From JBEVOS01 sp964563395 (lineage in GTDB: Bacteria > Pseudomonadota > Alphaproteobacteria > Caulobacterales > Aquidulcibacteraceae): a stretch of 64,000 nucleotides of DNA. Below, in pieces: positions 25,690-34,127 of the stretch (the first letter of the stretch is position 1; each line of letters begins with the position of its first letter). The notes beneath the pieces are model-generated. The model saw only the letters and a program-made list of their open reading frames with translations, was not told the origin of the DNA and did not search any database. Location of the stretch: assembly GCA_964563395.1 (NCBI GenBank), contig CAZLWK010000017.1:1-64000 (forward strand), written 5' to 3'. Made by a program: the position numbers and the translations under genes.

Positions 25690-26217
25690 ATGAATTCCCC
25701 GTTCAAGCCCCCGCCCTTGCCGAGCCTCGCCCCCGCGCCCCTGCACGAGGCGATGCATCTGGCGTTGGACGATCTACCCTTCGTTCCCGTTGGGGACGGA
25801 TCGCATATCCAATTGCTGCATGTGGATTTGCTGCAGGGATTGTGGGTGGTGCGGGTGCGCTTCGAACCCGGCTGCCAGATCGCGCGCCACTACCATACTG
25901 GCCCGGTGTTCGCCGTGACCGCGCGCGGGCGCTGGTTCTACCGGGAATATCCCGAAACCGTGAACGGGCCCGGCTCCTACCTGTTCGAGCCTGCGGGCTC
26001 CGTCCACACGCTGACCGTGCCGCCCGATCAGGAGAGCGACACCGAAGTCTGGTTCGCGGTGTTCGGCGCGAACGTGAATTTCGGCGCCGACGGCCAAGTG
26101 CTGAACATTCTCGACGCGAACGCGATCCTGGCCGGCTATCGGGCGCTGTGCGCCGCCAACGGCCTGAGCGCCGAAAAGGTGATCGTGGCCGGGGCGCCTG
26201 ACCGGAGCGTGGCGTGA
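25690..26217 (+). CDS. Cupin-domain dioxygenase-like protein
   Basis: A 175-residue cupin resembling 2,4'-dihydroxyacetophenone dioxygenase-family proteins. The first cupin motif is VRFEPGCQIARHYHTGPVFAVTARG with two His and a Gln, and the second is GPGSYLFEPAGSVHTLTVP. These would bind a metal, usually iron. The family contains C-C bond-cleaving oxygenases, but many members are uncharacterised, so the substrate is left open. The gene is preceded by an operator-like site and followed, 107 bases later, by the TonB-dependent receptor. Confidence 0.8.
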   Translation: MNSPFKPPPLPSLAPAPLHEAMHLALDDLPFVPVGDGSHIQLLHVDLLQGLWVVRVRFEPGCQIARHYHTGPVFAVTARGRWFYREYPETVNGPGSYLFEPAGSVHTLTVPPDQESDTEVWFAVFGANVNFGADGQVLNILDANAILAGYRALCAANGLSAEKVIVAGAPDRSVA

Positions 26218-26280
26218 ACGCCACAAAATCGGGCGCCGCGGGGCCGGCGCGCTCAGCGCCATTGACGGCGTCCAAATAAC

Positions 26281-26293
26281 ATAATTCAACTAT
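26281..26293. promoter_or_regulatory. Weak candidate operator before the TonB-dependent receptor
   Basis: ATAAT-TCA-ACTAT followed by TTTTTG aligns with the shared 13-mer in its left arm and T run but not in its right arm, so it is only a tentative member. It stands in a short AT-rich island 31 bases before the receptor ATG, consistent with a promoter. Confidence 0.28.
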
Positions 26294-26324
26294 TTTTTGT
26301 GCGATCGCGATCCTGGAGGGCGTC

Positions 26325-28436
26325 ATGGCGGGGAAGATTTGGATGAAGAGCGCGGCGCGGCTGGCCCTCGGCGGCGCGCTCGCGGCGACGGCTGGTGCGT
26401 TCCCGGCGGCGCCGGCCCTGGCCCAAGTCGCGGGCGAGGAAGAGATCATCGTCACCGCCCGCAAGCGCGAGGAAGCTCTGTTCGATGTGCCCGCGCCGAT
26501 CAGTGCGGTGACGCAAGAGACGATCTCCAATCTGCGCCTTCAGGACGCGCGCGACGTGATCGCGCTCGTGCCCACGGCGTTCCTGCAGGAAAACAACGCC
26601 GGCACGGCGCGCGACTTCTCCATTCGCGGCGTGTCCACGCCCACGCTGTTCGCGGAACCCGGCGTCGCCGCTTATGTGGACGAGGTCTATTCCGGCGGCT
26701 TCATTTCCTTCCCAACGCAATTTTACGATATCGAGCGCATTGAAATTCTGCGCGGTCCGCAAGGCGGGCTCTATGGGCGCAACGCGGTCGGCGGCGCCGT
26801 GAGCGTGATCTCGGCCGAACCGTCGAGCGAAATGGACGGCTATGTGCGCGCCACCGCCGCGCGCTATGACCGCCGCGAACTCGAATTCGCCGCGAATGTG
26901 CCGTTTACGCAAACCTTCCAGGCGCGCATCGCCGGCTGGAGCGTGGTGCAGGACGAGGGCGAATATTTCAATCCGGTCAGCGGGCGCTATCTGGACGCCT
27001 CCGATACGGCGGGTCTGCGTGGCACGCTCGCCTGGCGCCCGACTGAGAATTTCGACCTCACCTTCCTCTATGAGGCGATCGAAGCCGACATTCCCGGCAC
27101 GTATCTCTTTTTCCCCACGGCCGGCGAAACGCCGGACAATGTTGCGCGCAGCGTTCATCCGGAAAACACCTACGGCGCCGAGCGCTACGTGCTGCGCGCC
27201 AATTACCGCACCGACATGGGCGATTTCACGCTCATCTATGGCGATCGCAGCTACGATCTCGACGGCGTTGAAGACACCGATCTTTCGGCGACGGGCGGCC
27301 CGTTCGGCCAGCAAGATCTGACGCGCGAAAACACGGTTGAAAGCCAATTCGCCGAAGCGCGCTGGCTGTCGCCCGAGTTCGGCCCGGTCAGCCTGCTCGC
27401 GGGCCTCACCTATATCGATGAGATCGGCACGGGCGATGTGTTCGTCGATTTCACGTCCTTTCCGGGCTCAACCTTCGTGACGCAGAACGACCAGACGCTT
27501 GAATCCGTCTCGGCATTCATCGAAGCGACCTGGACGCTGACCGACACGCTCAGCCTGATCGGGAGCTTGCGCTACACCGAGGACGAAAAGACCGTCGACT
27601 TCGTCTATGCGCCGACCGGTCTTGTCACCGCCGTGCTTGGCGCGGGCCAATCGGCGGCGATCACCGAAACCTTCGACAACACCTCGCCCGGCCTCACCCT
27701 CTCCTGGACGCCGAGCGATGCATGGAACCTCTATGCGCGCGTGCAGACCGGCTTCCGCGCCGGCGGCTATAATTTCAACGTCGCCAATGTCGGCAATCTT
27801 CCTTACGAGGAAGAGACCTCGATCAATTACGAGATCGGCGCCAAGCGGCGCTTCGACGCCGGCTATGTCGCGGCCACGGCCTACGTGCTTGAGCAGGAGG
27901 ACGTGCTCGTCTCCCTGTTCGATCTGACGGCGCCCTCGCCCATCGGCGGCTATCTCGACAATGTCGGCGAGGCGCGCACGATCGGCGTCGAACTCGAAGC
28001 CTCGGTCGAGCTTTTCGAGGCGCTGACGCTGACGGGCGCCGTGGGCTGGCTGAACGCCGAATTCACCGACGGTTTCGGCTTTGGCAACACCCCGCTCGAC
28101 GGCAACGAATTGCCCACCTCGCGCGAATGGACGGGCGCGGTCACCGCCGCCTATCGCCGCGCGGTGGCGACGAACGCCGATTTCGTGGCGAACCTCTCCT
28201 ATTCCTATCGCAGCGACGGCTTCCAGGACGTGTTCAATTCAACGCCGATCGAGGATGCGAGCCTGCTCAATTTCTCCACCGGCGTCGAATTCGGCCATGT
28301 CGATATTCTCGCTTTCGTCACCAATGCGCTGGACGATGATTACGTGATCGCCACCGGCTTCAATTCCAGCTCCGATCTCGGCGAAACCCGCGCGCCCGGC
28401 CAATCTTATGGCGTGACGGCGCGGCTGAAATGGTGA
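26325..28436 (+). CDS. TonB-dependent receptor
   Basis: A 703-residue outer-membrane receptor. A signal peptide (to about residue 34) is followed by a TonB box (EEIIVTARKREE), a plug domain (FDVPAPISAVTQETI to VDEVYSGG, RIEILRGPQGGLYGRNAVGGAVSVIS) and a 22-strand barrel ending in SYGVTARLKW with a terminal aromatic. It imports a substrate with TonB-ExbB-ExbD. CTGGAGGG precedes the ATG. Its place in the TetR regulon beside peptidases and a PLP lyase suggests a peptide- or amino-acid-like substrate rather than a siderophore, but this is inference. Confidence 0.95.
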   Translation: MAGKIWMKSAARLALGGALAATAGAFPAAPALAQVAGEEEIIVTARKREEALFDVPAPISAVTQETISNLRLQDARDVIALVPTAFLQENNAGTARDFSIRGVSTPTLFAEPGVAAYVDEVYSGGFISFPTQFYDIERIEILRGPQGGLYGRNAVGGAVSVISAEPSSEMDGYVRATAARYDRRELEFAANVPFTQTFQARIAGWSVVQDEGEYFNPVSGRYLDASDTAGLRGTLAWRPTENFDLTFLYEAIEADIPGTYLFFPTAGETPDNVARSVHPENTYGAERYVLRANYRTDMGDFTLIYGDRSYDLDGVEDTDLSATGGPFGQQDLTRENTVESQFAEARWLSPEFGPVSLLAGLTYIDEIGTGDVFVDFTSFPGSTFVTQNDQTLESVSAFIEATWTLTDTLSLIGSLRYTEDEKTVDFVYAPTGLVTAVLGAGQSAAITETFDNTSPGLTLSWTPSDAWNLYARVQTGFRAGGYNFNVANVGNLPYEEETSINYEIGAKRRFDAGYVAATAYVLEQEDVLVSLFDLTAPSPIGGYLDNVGEARTIGVELEASVELFEALTLTGAVGWLNAEFTDGFGFGNTPLDGNELPTSREWTGAVTAAYRRAVATNADFVANLSYSYRSDGFQDVFNSTPIEDASLLNFSTGVEFGHVDILAFVTNALDDDYVIATGFNSSSDLGETRAPGQSYGVTARLKW

Positions 28437-28443
28437 AGGCCGC

Positions 28444-28479
28444 GCGCTGACGGAGCGCCCCGCGCGTCTCCGTCAGCGC
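28444..28479. terminator. Bidirectional terminator-like hairpin
   Basis: GCGCTGACGGAG (28444-28455) pairs with CTCCGTCAGCGC (28468-28479) around a 12-base loop. It lies between the convergent receptor gene (stop 28436) and CMD gene, overlapping the last codons of the latter. There is no T run, but its position suits transcription stop in both directions. Confidence 0.55.
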
Positions 28480-29015
28480 ACCTTCACGCCATCCTTGAAA
28501 TCGGCGCCTTCGAACGGGATGGCGAAGGTTTCCAGGAAGTACGCCACCATCGCATAATAGCCCACGGTGACGCAGAGTTCGATCGCCTGCGCCTCGCCGA
28601 AGCGCGCGATCACGGCGGCGGCGGTGTCGGGCGCGGCGCGCTGGTCTCGCACGATTTGCGTCGCGAAGTTGAGCACAAGCCGCTCATCGTCGGTTTGCGC
28701 ATGGGCGTCGCCATCGGCGCGGGCGGCCGCGATCTGCGCTGCGCTCATGCCCAGATCACGCCCGATCCGCTCATGATGGCCAAGCTCATAAGCGTTTCCC
28801 ACAAGATGGGCCGCGCGCAAGATGGCCAGCTCACGCAGCTTCGCATCGAACGCGCATTGAAACAGCAACGTCTGTCCCATTTCGGCGACGCGTCGGCCGA
28901 CATGCGGCGCATTCGCCAGCGCGCGAAAGAGATGGATCGGCGGCATCGCGCTCAAGAAGGCGCGGCTTGCTTCGGTTGGCGCGGTTTCCGCGTTCAGCAA
29001 GGGCAACAGATTCAT
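28473..29015 (-). CDS. Carboxymuconolactone decarboxylase (CMD) family protein
   Basis: A 180-residue CMD/AhpD-fold protein with FDAKLRELAILRAAHLVGNAYELGHHERIGRDLGMSAAQI (about residues 56-95). Like its paralogue at 13596 it lacks the AhpD CxxC pair. It is the last gene of the minus-strand operon that starts with the PLP lyase, and its ATG overlaps the stop of the peptidase gene (ATGA). Its reaction is unknown; coupling to the peptidase suggests a role on the same substrate. Confidence 0.85.
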   Translation of the reverse strand: MNLLPLLNAETAPTEASRAFLSAMPPIHLFRALANAPHVGRRVAEMGQTLLFQCAFDAKLRELAILRAAHLVGNAYELGHHERIGRDLGMSAAQIAAARADGDAHAQTDDERLVLNFATQIVRDQRAAPDTAAAVIARFGEAQAIELCVTVGYYAMVAYFLETFAIPFEGADFKDGVKVR

Positions 29016-29962
29016 TGAGAGCTCCCAATTTGATCGGCAAGGCGGGCGAGCGCGCCGCTGATCTCGCGCGCCAGAAGCGGATCGGACCAGCGATGGCCGG
29101 CGGCCGACACGATCTGGAAAGAGGCGCGTGGCCAAGCGCGCGATAGATCGAAAGCGCCCTTCGGCGGCGTGCACATATCGGCCCGGCCCGCGATGATCGC
29201 GCCCGGAACGGCGTCAAGCCGCGACGCATCGCGCAGCAGCTGACCGGGCGCCAGGAAATATCCATTGGAATCGTAATGCGCATAGACGCGCGCGCTGCCC
29301 AGAAGCGCGTGCGCGTCCATCGGTTCGTTCGGCGCGGTGAACAGATCGAGCAAGGCCGCCTCGGCGGCGAGCACGGCCGCGCCCGCTTGCGCCGCGCGCG
29401 CGGCATCCTCGCCAAGAATACGCGCCAGCAGCGCCGCACGCGGATCGGCGCGCTCGGCGTCCGACAAGATGGCGTCGCGCGCGGCGAACACATCGGGAAA
29501 AACCGCGCGCGCGCCTTCCCAGAGCCAGTCCATATCTTGCGCGCGCGCGAGAAAGACGCCGCTGACCACCAATCCCGCCACGCGACCCGGATGCGCTTGC
29601 GCATAGGCGAGCGCCAGCGTCGATCCCCAAGAACCGCCCAATACGCACCAGCGCTCGATGCCCAAATGCGCGCGCAGCGCCTCGATGTCGGCGATGAGGT
29701 GGCGCGTCGTGTTCGCATGCAGCGCGCCTTCCGGGGTGGACCGTCCGCAGCCGCGTTGCTCGAACAGAATGGCTTGATAGCGCGCGGGATCGGCCAGCTG
29801 ACGATAATAAGGCCGGATCGCGCCGCCGGGCCCGCCATGGAGGATCAGAAGCGGCGCGCCCGCGCCGCACGTCTCCCAATAGAGCGCATGGCCGTCGCCG
29901 ACCTGGAGATGGCCGCTCCGCGCGGGCGCGATCGCAGGGAAGAAGGGCGAATCCGCGCGCAT
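29012..29962 (-). CDS. pip: Proline iminopeptidase-like S33 peptidase
   Basis: A 316-residue alpha/beta-hydrolase of the S33 family, which removes N-terminal proline or related residues. Evidence includes the oxyanion segment LHGGPGGAIRPYYRQL, FEQRGCGRSTPEG, nucleophile Ser111 in GGSWGSTLAL and a late GHRW catalytic His. No signal peptide is present, so it is cytosolic. The ATG at 29962 shares one base with the CPBP stop (TGATG). With the M55 enzyme at 24769 it points to peptide degradation. Confidence 0.9.
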   Translation of the reverse strand: MRADSPFFPAIAPARSGHLQVGDGHALYWETCGAGAPLLILHGGPGGAIRPYYRQLADPARYQAILFEQRGCGRSTPEGALHANTTRHLIADIEALRAHLGIERWCVLGGSWGSTLALAYAQAHPGRVAGLVVSGVFLARAQDMDWLWEGARAVFPDVFAARDAILSDAERADPRAALLARILGEDAARAAQAGAAVLAAEAALLDLFTAPNEPMDAHALLGSARVYAHYDSNGYFLAPGQLLRDASRLDAVPGAIIAGRADMCTPPKGAFDLSRAWPRASFQIVSAAGHRWSDPLLAREISGALARLADQIGSSQ

Positions 29963-30876
29963 CAGGCCCGGCCCAAGCGTCGCCCCGCGAAGAGCGCCAC
30001 AAGCACAGCGAGCGCGATCAAGATCAGCGTGCGCAGATCGAGCACGCCGAAGCTCGGCCCAACATGATGCGACAGCGCCTTCGACCACACATTCGTGCCG
30101 CCATGAATGAAGATAGCGGGCCACACGCTGCCGCCCGCCAGATTGACGCAATAGCCCGCGACAATCGCAAGCGCGACGCAGAGCACAAGAAAGACGCTCT
30201 GCCCGATCAGCCATGCCGCGCTGAACCCTTGCGCGAGCTGGGCGGCTTCGCGCGGCAAGTGCCAGGCCCAATGCAATATGCCAAGCACGAGCGCGGCGAG
30301 CAGCGGCGCGCCGAGCCGATCCTGAAGCAGCGGCCAGAGAAAGCCGCGCCAGCCTAATTCCTCAAGCGTGCCGCCCTCGTCCAGAAAGAGCGCCAACGCC
30401 GCCCCGCCTAGAAGACCCAGACCCCAGCCTTCGATCTGGAAGAACACATCGACGCCCGGCCCCGCCGCCCAATCGAAAATGACAAAGCCCAGCGCATAGA
30501 CCGCGAAGAGCGCGCCATACATGATAAGCGCGCGCGCCTTCAGGCCCGTCGCCCCGAAGGGCAAGAATTTTTGGAGCAGCGCGCTTATGCTTTGGCCAGC
30601 CCCAAGCGCGGCGAGCGCGAAAGCGGCAAGGGTGGGAGCACCCGCGAACAGGAAAATCAGCCAAAGCATCGGCGCGCGCAGCGCTTCGCCGCCGAGCGTC
30701 ACCATGTTGATATGGCGCGGGCCTTCGTAAATCCGCATCGCCGCTTGCCCAAGCGCGCTCGCGCTCGCCGGATCGCGGATCGCCGCGACCGCGCCGATGG
30801 CGACCACGAGCGTTACGATCAAAACCGACAGCACGAGATGCGCGAGGATCGGGCGCGCGCGAACGAAAGCGATCAC
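29962..30876 (-). CDS. CPBP family intramembrane metalloprotease
   Basis: A 304-residue membrane protein with about eight helices. The CPBP/Abi motifs are present: EELGWRGFLWPLLQDR (Glu-Glu-x3-Arg, about residue 172), LHWAWHLP and IFIHGGTNV. The GTG at 30876 overlaps the TGA of the PLP lyase (GTGA), the coupling used by its neighbours, so it is preferred over the ATG at 30918 inside the upstream gene. Family members cleave membrane peptides or prenylated proteins; here it may process an imported peptide. Confidence 0.85.
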   Translation of the reverse strand: MIAFVRARPILAHLVLSVLIVTLVVAIGAVAAIRDPASASALGQAAMRIYEGPRHINMVTLGGEALRAPMLWLIFLFAGAPTLAAFALAALGAGQSISALLQKFLPFGATGLKARALIMYGALFAVYALGFVIFDWAAGPGVDVFFQIEGWGLGLLGGAALALFLDEGGTLEELGWRGFLWPLLQDRLGAPLLAALVLGILHWAWHLPREAAQLAQGFSAAWLIGQSVFLVLCVALAIVAGYCVNLAGGSVWPAIFIHGGTNVWSKALSHHVGPSFGVLDLRTLILIALAVLVALFAGRRLGRA

Positions 30877-31838
30877 GGCCACAAATCCCCCGACAAATAT
30901 TTGAGGCCTGTATCGCAAATCATGATTGCGATCGCGCCGCCCCGCTCAGGCCCCTGAAGCAGGCGCATGGCCGCCGCCAGATTAGCGCCCGCCGTATAGC
31001 CGGCGAACACGCCCTCTTCGCGCGCCAATCTACGCGCGGCGTCCTTGGCCTCCGCGTCGCGCACGGCCAGATAGCCGTCGATCCGCACGCCCTTCAACAA
31101 TGGCAGATCGGCGCGCGCATAGCCCGCGCCTTGCAGCGCGTGACGCGGCGTGTGCGCCGCCTCGCCAGCCAAGACGGCCGCGCCCTCCGGCTCCACGACA
31201 TAGCCGCGCACGGCGCCGTTGCGCGCGCGCAAGGCCGCCATCACGCCCGCGAACGTGCCGCCCGAGCCGACAATGTCGCAAAACGCCGTCACCGCGCCGC
31301 CGCTCGCGTCCCAGATTTCCGGACCGGTATGGCGCTCATGCGCAAGCGCGCTCTCGGCGCGGACGAATTGGTCGACGCGGAAGGCGCCGAGCGCGTCGGT
31401 CAAGACTTGTGCGCGCGCCTCGACGCGATCGAGATCCTCCCCTGACACCTGGCCGGGCAGCGCTTCTCCGGCTTGCGCCACGAGCTCCACTTCCGCCCCG
31501 AACGCGCGCATCATCCGCGCCCGCTCGGGCGAATTGCCGGCCGACATTACGGCGATGAAGCGCCGTCCCAGGATGGCGCACATGATGGCGGCGCCGATGC
31601 CGGTATTGCCGCTGGTGAGTTCGATCACGGGGCGCCCTTCGGGCAAGTCCCCGCGCGCGGCGGCGGCGAGCAGAATTTCGCGCGCGACCCGATCCTTCTT
31701 GGAGCCGCCGGGATTGAGATTGTCGAGCTTCGCGAAGATGCGCCCATCGAGCCCGCGGGCGACGCGGGAAAGCTCCACCAGAGGCGTCTCGCCGATCGCG
31801 TCCGCCACCGATGCCAGGAGACGCCGCGGCGCTTGCAT
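30873..31838 (-). CDS. PLP-dependent cysteine synthase-family protein
   Basis: A 321-residue fold-type II PLP enzyme. Lys48 in NPGGSKKDR is the Schiff-base residue, ELTSGNTGIG binds the substrate carboxylate, and SGGTFAG binds the PLP phosphate. It resembles O-acetylserine sulfhydrylase, but it sits in a catabolic operon rather than with cys genes, so a beta-replacement or beta-elimination on another amino acid is just as likely. The ATG at 31838 follows GAGGG. It is divergent from the NTF2-like gene and is the first gene of the pip/CPBP/CMD operon. Confidence 0.88.
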   Translation of the reverse strand: MQAPRRLLASVADAIGETPLVELSRVARGLDGRIFAKLDNLNPGGSKKDRVAREILLAAAARGDLPEGRPVIELTSGNTGIGAAIMCAILGRRFIAVMSAGNSPERARMMRAFGAEVELVAQAGEALPGQVSGEDLDRVEARAQVLTDALGAFRVDQFVRAESALAHERHTGPEIWDASGGAVTAFCDIVGSGGTFAGVMAALRARNGAVRGYVVEPEGAAVLAGEAAHTPRHALQGAGYARADLPLLKGVRIDGYLAVRDAEAKDAARRLAREEGVFAGYTAGANLAAAMRLLQGPERGGAIAIMICDTGLKYLSGDLWP

Positions 31839-31860
31839 CAAATCACCCTCGACACAAAAC

Positions 31861-31873
31861 ATAAACGGATTAC
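31861..31873. promoter_or_regulatory. Candidate TetR-regulon operator, site 3
   Basis: ATAAA-CGG-ATTAC followed by TATTTTTATC, between the divergent PLP-lyase operon and the NTF2-like/TetR pair. It matches site 1 and the 35505 site in the central C, the ATTAC arm and the T-rich flank. One bound repressor here would control the PLP-lyase operon and its own gene. Confidence 0.55.
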
Positions 31874-31888
31874 TATTTTTATCAAGCC

Positions 31889-32239
31889 ATGCCCCCGCCC
31901 CCGCAAGACATCGTCAACGATCAGATCGCCGCTTACGAGGCCGGAGACGCCGAACGCTTCGCCGCCTGCTTCAGCGCGGACGCGGTTTGCCGCAACCTGC
32001 CGTCCGGCCAAATCATCGCCTCCGGCCGCGCCGAGATCGCCCGCGTGTGGGGCGCGGTGTTCGCACGCGGCGCGCGGCGCGCGACGATCGAGGCCCGCAT
32101 CATTCAGGGGCCATTCGTGGTGGACCAGGAGCGCGTGCGTCAAGCCGGCCGGGACGAGGTCATCGCGGCGGTGGCGATTTATGAGGTGCGCGATGGGGAA
32201 ATCGGCAATGTCTGGTTCTTGGTCGATGAATCCTTATAG
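31889..32239 (+). CDS. NTF2-like (SnoaL-type) protein
   Basis: A 116-residue protein of the NTF2-like fold: a first helical half (IVNDQIAAYEAGDAERFAACFSADAVCRNLPSGQIIASGRAEIARVWGAVFARG) and beta strands ending in VAIYEVRDGEIGNVWFLVDE. Such proteins are isomerases, cyclases or ligand binders; this one has no obvious catalytic set. It is 30 bases upstream of the TetR gene and probably co-transcribed with it. Confidence 0.8.
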   Translation: MPPPPQDIVNDQIAAYEAGDAERFAACFSADAVCRNLPSGQIIASGRAEIARVWGAVFARGARRATIEARIIQGPFVVDQERVRQAGRDEVIAAVAIYEVRDGEIGNVWFLVDESL

Positions 32240-32240
32240 T

Positions 32241-32255
32241 GGCGGCGCAGCCGCC
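32241..32255 (+). repeat. Short stem-loop in front of the tetR ribosome-binding site
   Basis: GGCGGC pairs with GCCGCC around a GCA loop, two bases after the upstream stop and 4 bases before the GGAG (32259-32262) that serves the GTG start at 32270. It may tune coupling or translation of the repressor. Confidence 0.35.
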
Positions 32256-32269
32256 GCCGGAGATTTTGG

Positions 32270-32935
32270 GTGAAGTCCGTATCCGCCAAGCGCCTCCACG
32301 AGGAGGACGGCCCCGAAACCAAGGGCGAGCGTTCCAAGCGGCAGATCAAGCAGGTGATCGCCAAGCTCGCCATGACACACGACGTGGCGGACATCACGCT
32401 CGCCGATATCTGCGAGGCCGCCGGGCTGACGACGGGCGCGGTCTATTTCCATTTCAAGAACAAGGACGACGCCGTCGAGGAGATGGTGATCGACGAAGTA
32501 AGCGGCTTCTGGCGCACGCGCATGGCGGCGCTGGGCGATGCGCCGCTCGATGCGGTGATCGCCGCGATCGTGCAGGCGGTGACGGATTACAATATCAAGA
32601 AGAAGCGCTTGGCGCAGGCGATTCAAATCGTGATCAATGCGCGCCCGCGCGCCTACGAGGCGTGGCATGCGGGCCGCGCGCCGGCGATCGACATGCTGGA
32701 GCGCGCCATCGCGGAAGCACGGAAACAAGCCGGTCTCTCAACCGACGCTTCGCGCTATCTCGCCTATTTCGTGCTCGGCTCCATCGAAGACCTCGCCATG
32801 GACGTGTTCCAATGGCGCAATCCGACGCTGAAGCAATTCGCGGCCACGCCTGAAGATTGGAACCGCCGCCAAGCGCAGCTTTGGCGCTGGGCGATTCTGG
32901 CGCCGATCGACAGCCTCGAGAAGCGCAAGCGCTAG
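32270..32935 (+). CDS. TetR/AcrR family transcriptional regulator
   Basis: A 221-residue TetR repressor. The N-terminal HTH spans about residues 23-68 (QIKQVIAKLAMTHDVADITLADICEAAGLTTGAVYFHFKNKDDAVEEMV). The C-terminal ligand domain is helical. The start is GTG at 32270, with GGAG 7 bases upstream. It lies in the middle of a cluster whose promoters share a 13-bp motif, including the one upstream of its own gene, so autoregulation and control of the whole cluster are likely. The ligand is presumably the imported substrate or a product. Confidence 0.9.
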   Translation: MKSVSAKRLHEEDGPETKGERSKRQIKQVIAKLAMTHDVADITLADICEAAGLTTGAVYFHFKNKDDAVEEMVIDEVSGFWRTRMAALGDAPLDAVIAAIVQAVTDYNIKKKRLAQAIQIVINARPRAYEAWHAGRAPAIDMLERAIAEARKQAGLSTDASRYLAYFVLGSIEDLAMDVFQWRNPTLKQFAATPEDWNRRQAQLWRWAILAPIDSLEKRKR

Positions 32936-32957
32936 ACGCGCGGTGCAGGTTTTGTTT

Positions 32958-34127
32958 TTACAGCGCGTCCAAGAAGCGCCGCGCGGCGCTTCGCCAGAGA
33001 TCGTTTATATCCGGCCCGTGATCGGTGTTGATCTGCACGGCGACGCTGACGCGCGCGGCGGGGAAATAGCCGACATAGGAATTGTAGCCGGGATAATAGC
33101 CGGAATGGCTGAAATAGCGGCCGAACCCTTCGCGCTCGATCACGAAGACGCCGAGACCGTAGCCGATCTCAGCCTGCGGATTCGTCGAGACCGGAACGGG
33201 CGCGGCGGTGAGCGCGCGCGTCATCTCCGTCGGAAGCAATTGTCCCTCGAACAGGCGCCAATAGAATTCGGCGAGCGCGCGGGGCGTGAGCGCGAGGCCC
33301 CCGCCCGTATATTCAAGCGCTGGATTTTTACGCAGCGCGCCAGAGCCATCGATGGTGCGCCCGGCTGAACCCGTCAGCGCCTCGATGAGGCCGCCGCGCG
33401 CGAAACCCGGCGCCAAGCGCTCGATGGCGCGCTGGTCAGCCGCGACAATATCCGCGCGATAGCCAAGGCGTGAGAGAATTCGGGATGACAGCGCATCCTT
33501 GTAGGGCGCGCCGCTCCTCTTCTCGATGGCGAGCCCCAGAATGTGGTAGCCGAGATCGGAATAATGATGCGCCGCGCCGGGGGCGTTCAGCGGATCGTTT
33601 CCCGCGATGAAGCCAAGCATGGTGCGCGGATCATAGCCCGTGTCGCGCCCGGCGACGGAATCGAAAAAATAGCGCCGCTGGAAATCCGGATCGTCGAGAA
33701 ATTGCGGCAAGCCGCCGGTATGTCGCAACAGCATCAACGGCGTGAGCGCCGCCGCGTTCGGCAGGCGCGCGAACCAAGGCTCGTCCGCGAACAGGGGCGC
33801 GATGGGCGCGTCGAGCGCAAAAGCGCCCTCGGCGGCCATCGACAGAAAGGTCGCTGCGCAAAACGTCTTGCCGGTGGATCCGGACATCAGCCGATGCGTG
33901 TGCGTGAGCGGCGTGCGTGCTTCCGGATCGGCATAGCCGGCTGCGGCGGCGATGCAGCGCCCATCCGGAAGCATCGCGGCGACGCTGGCGCCCGGACACA
34001 AGCGCCCAACCGCGCCGCGCGCGGCCTCTTCGATCGCGGCCGCGCGCCGCGCATCGTCCCCGCGCGCGGAAGGCGCGACAAGGCTCGCCCCCATGGACGC
34101 AAGCACGGTGCGCCGGCTCGCGCGCAT
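32958..34127 (-). CDS. Tat-exported serine hydrolase, beta-lactamase/EstB family
   Basis: A 389-residue class C beta-lactamase-fold hydrolase. A twin-arginine signal (RASRRTVLASMGASLVAPS) predicts export to the periplasm. Catalytic motifs are Ser84-x-x-Lys87 in SGSTGK, a YSD in place of the usual YxN (HHYSDLGYHI), and HSG in FSHSGYYPG. Family members are D-aminopeptidases, esterases or amidases. It is directly coupled to the aminotransferase gene (TGATG), so it likely trims an extracellular substrate before import. The convergent tetR ends 22 bases away. Confidence 0.88.
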   Translation of the reverse strand: MRASRRTVLASMGASLVAPSARGDDARRAAAIEEAARGAVGRLCPGASVAAMLPDGRCIAAAAGYADPEARTPLTHTHRLMSGSTGKTFCAATFLSMAAEGAFALDAPIAPLFADEPWFARLPNAAALTPLMLLRHTGGLPQFLDDPDFQRRYFFDSVAGRDTGYDPRTMLGFIAGNDPLNAPGAAHHYSDLGYHILGLAIEKRSGAPYKDALSSRILSRLGYRADIVAADQRAIERLAPGFARGGLIEALTGSAGRTIDGSGALRKNPALEYTGGGLALTPRALAEFYWRLFEGQLLPTEMTRALTAAPVPVSTNPQAEIGYGLGVFVIEREGFGRYFSHSGYYPGYNSYVGYFPAARVSVAVQINTDHGPDINDLWRSAARRFLDAL

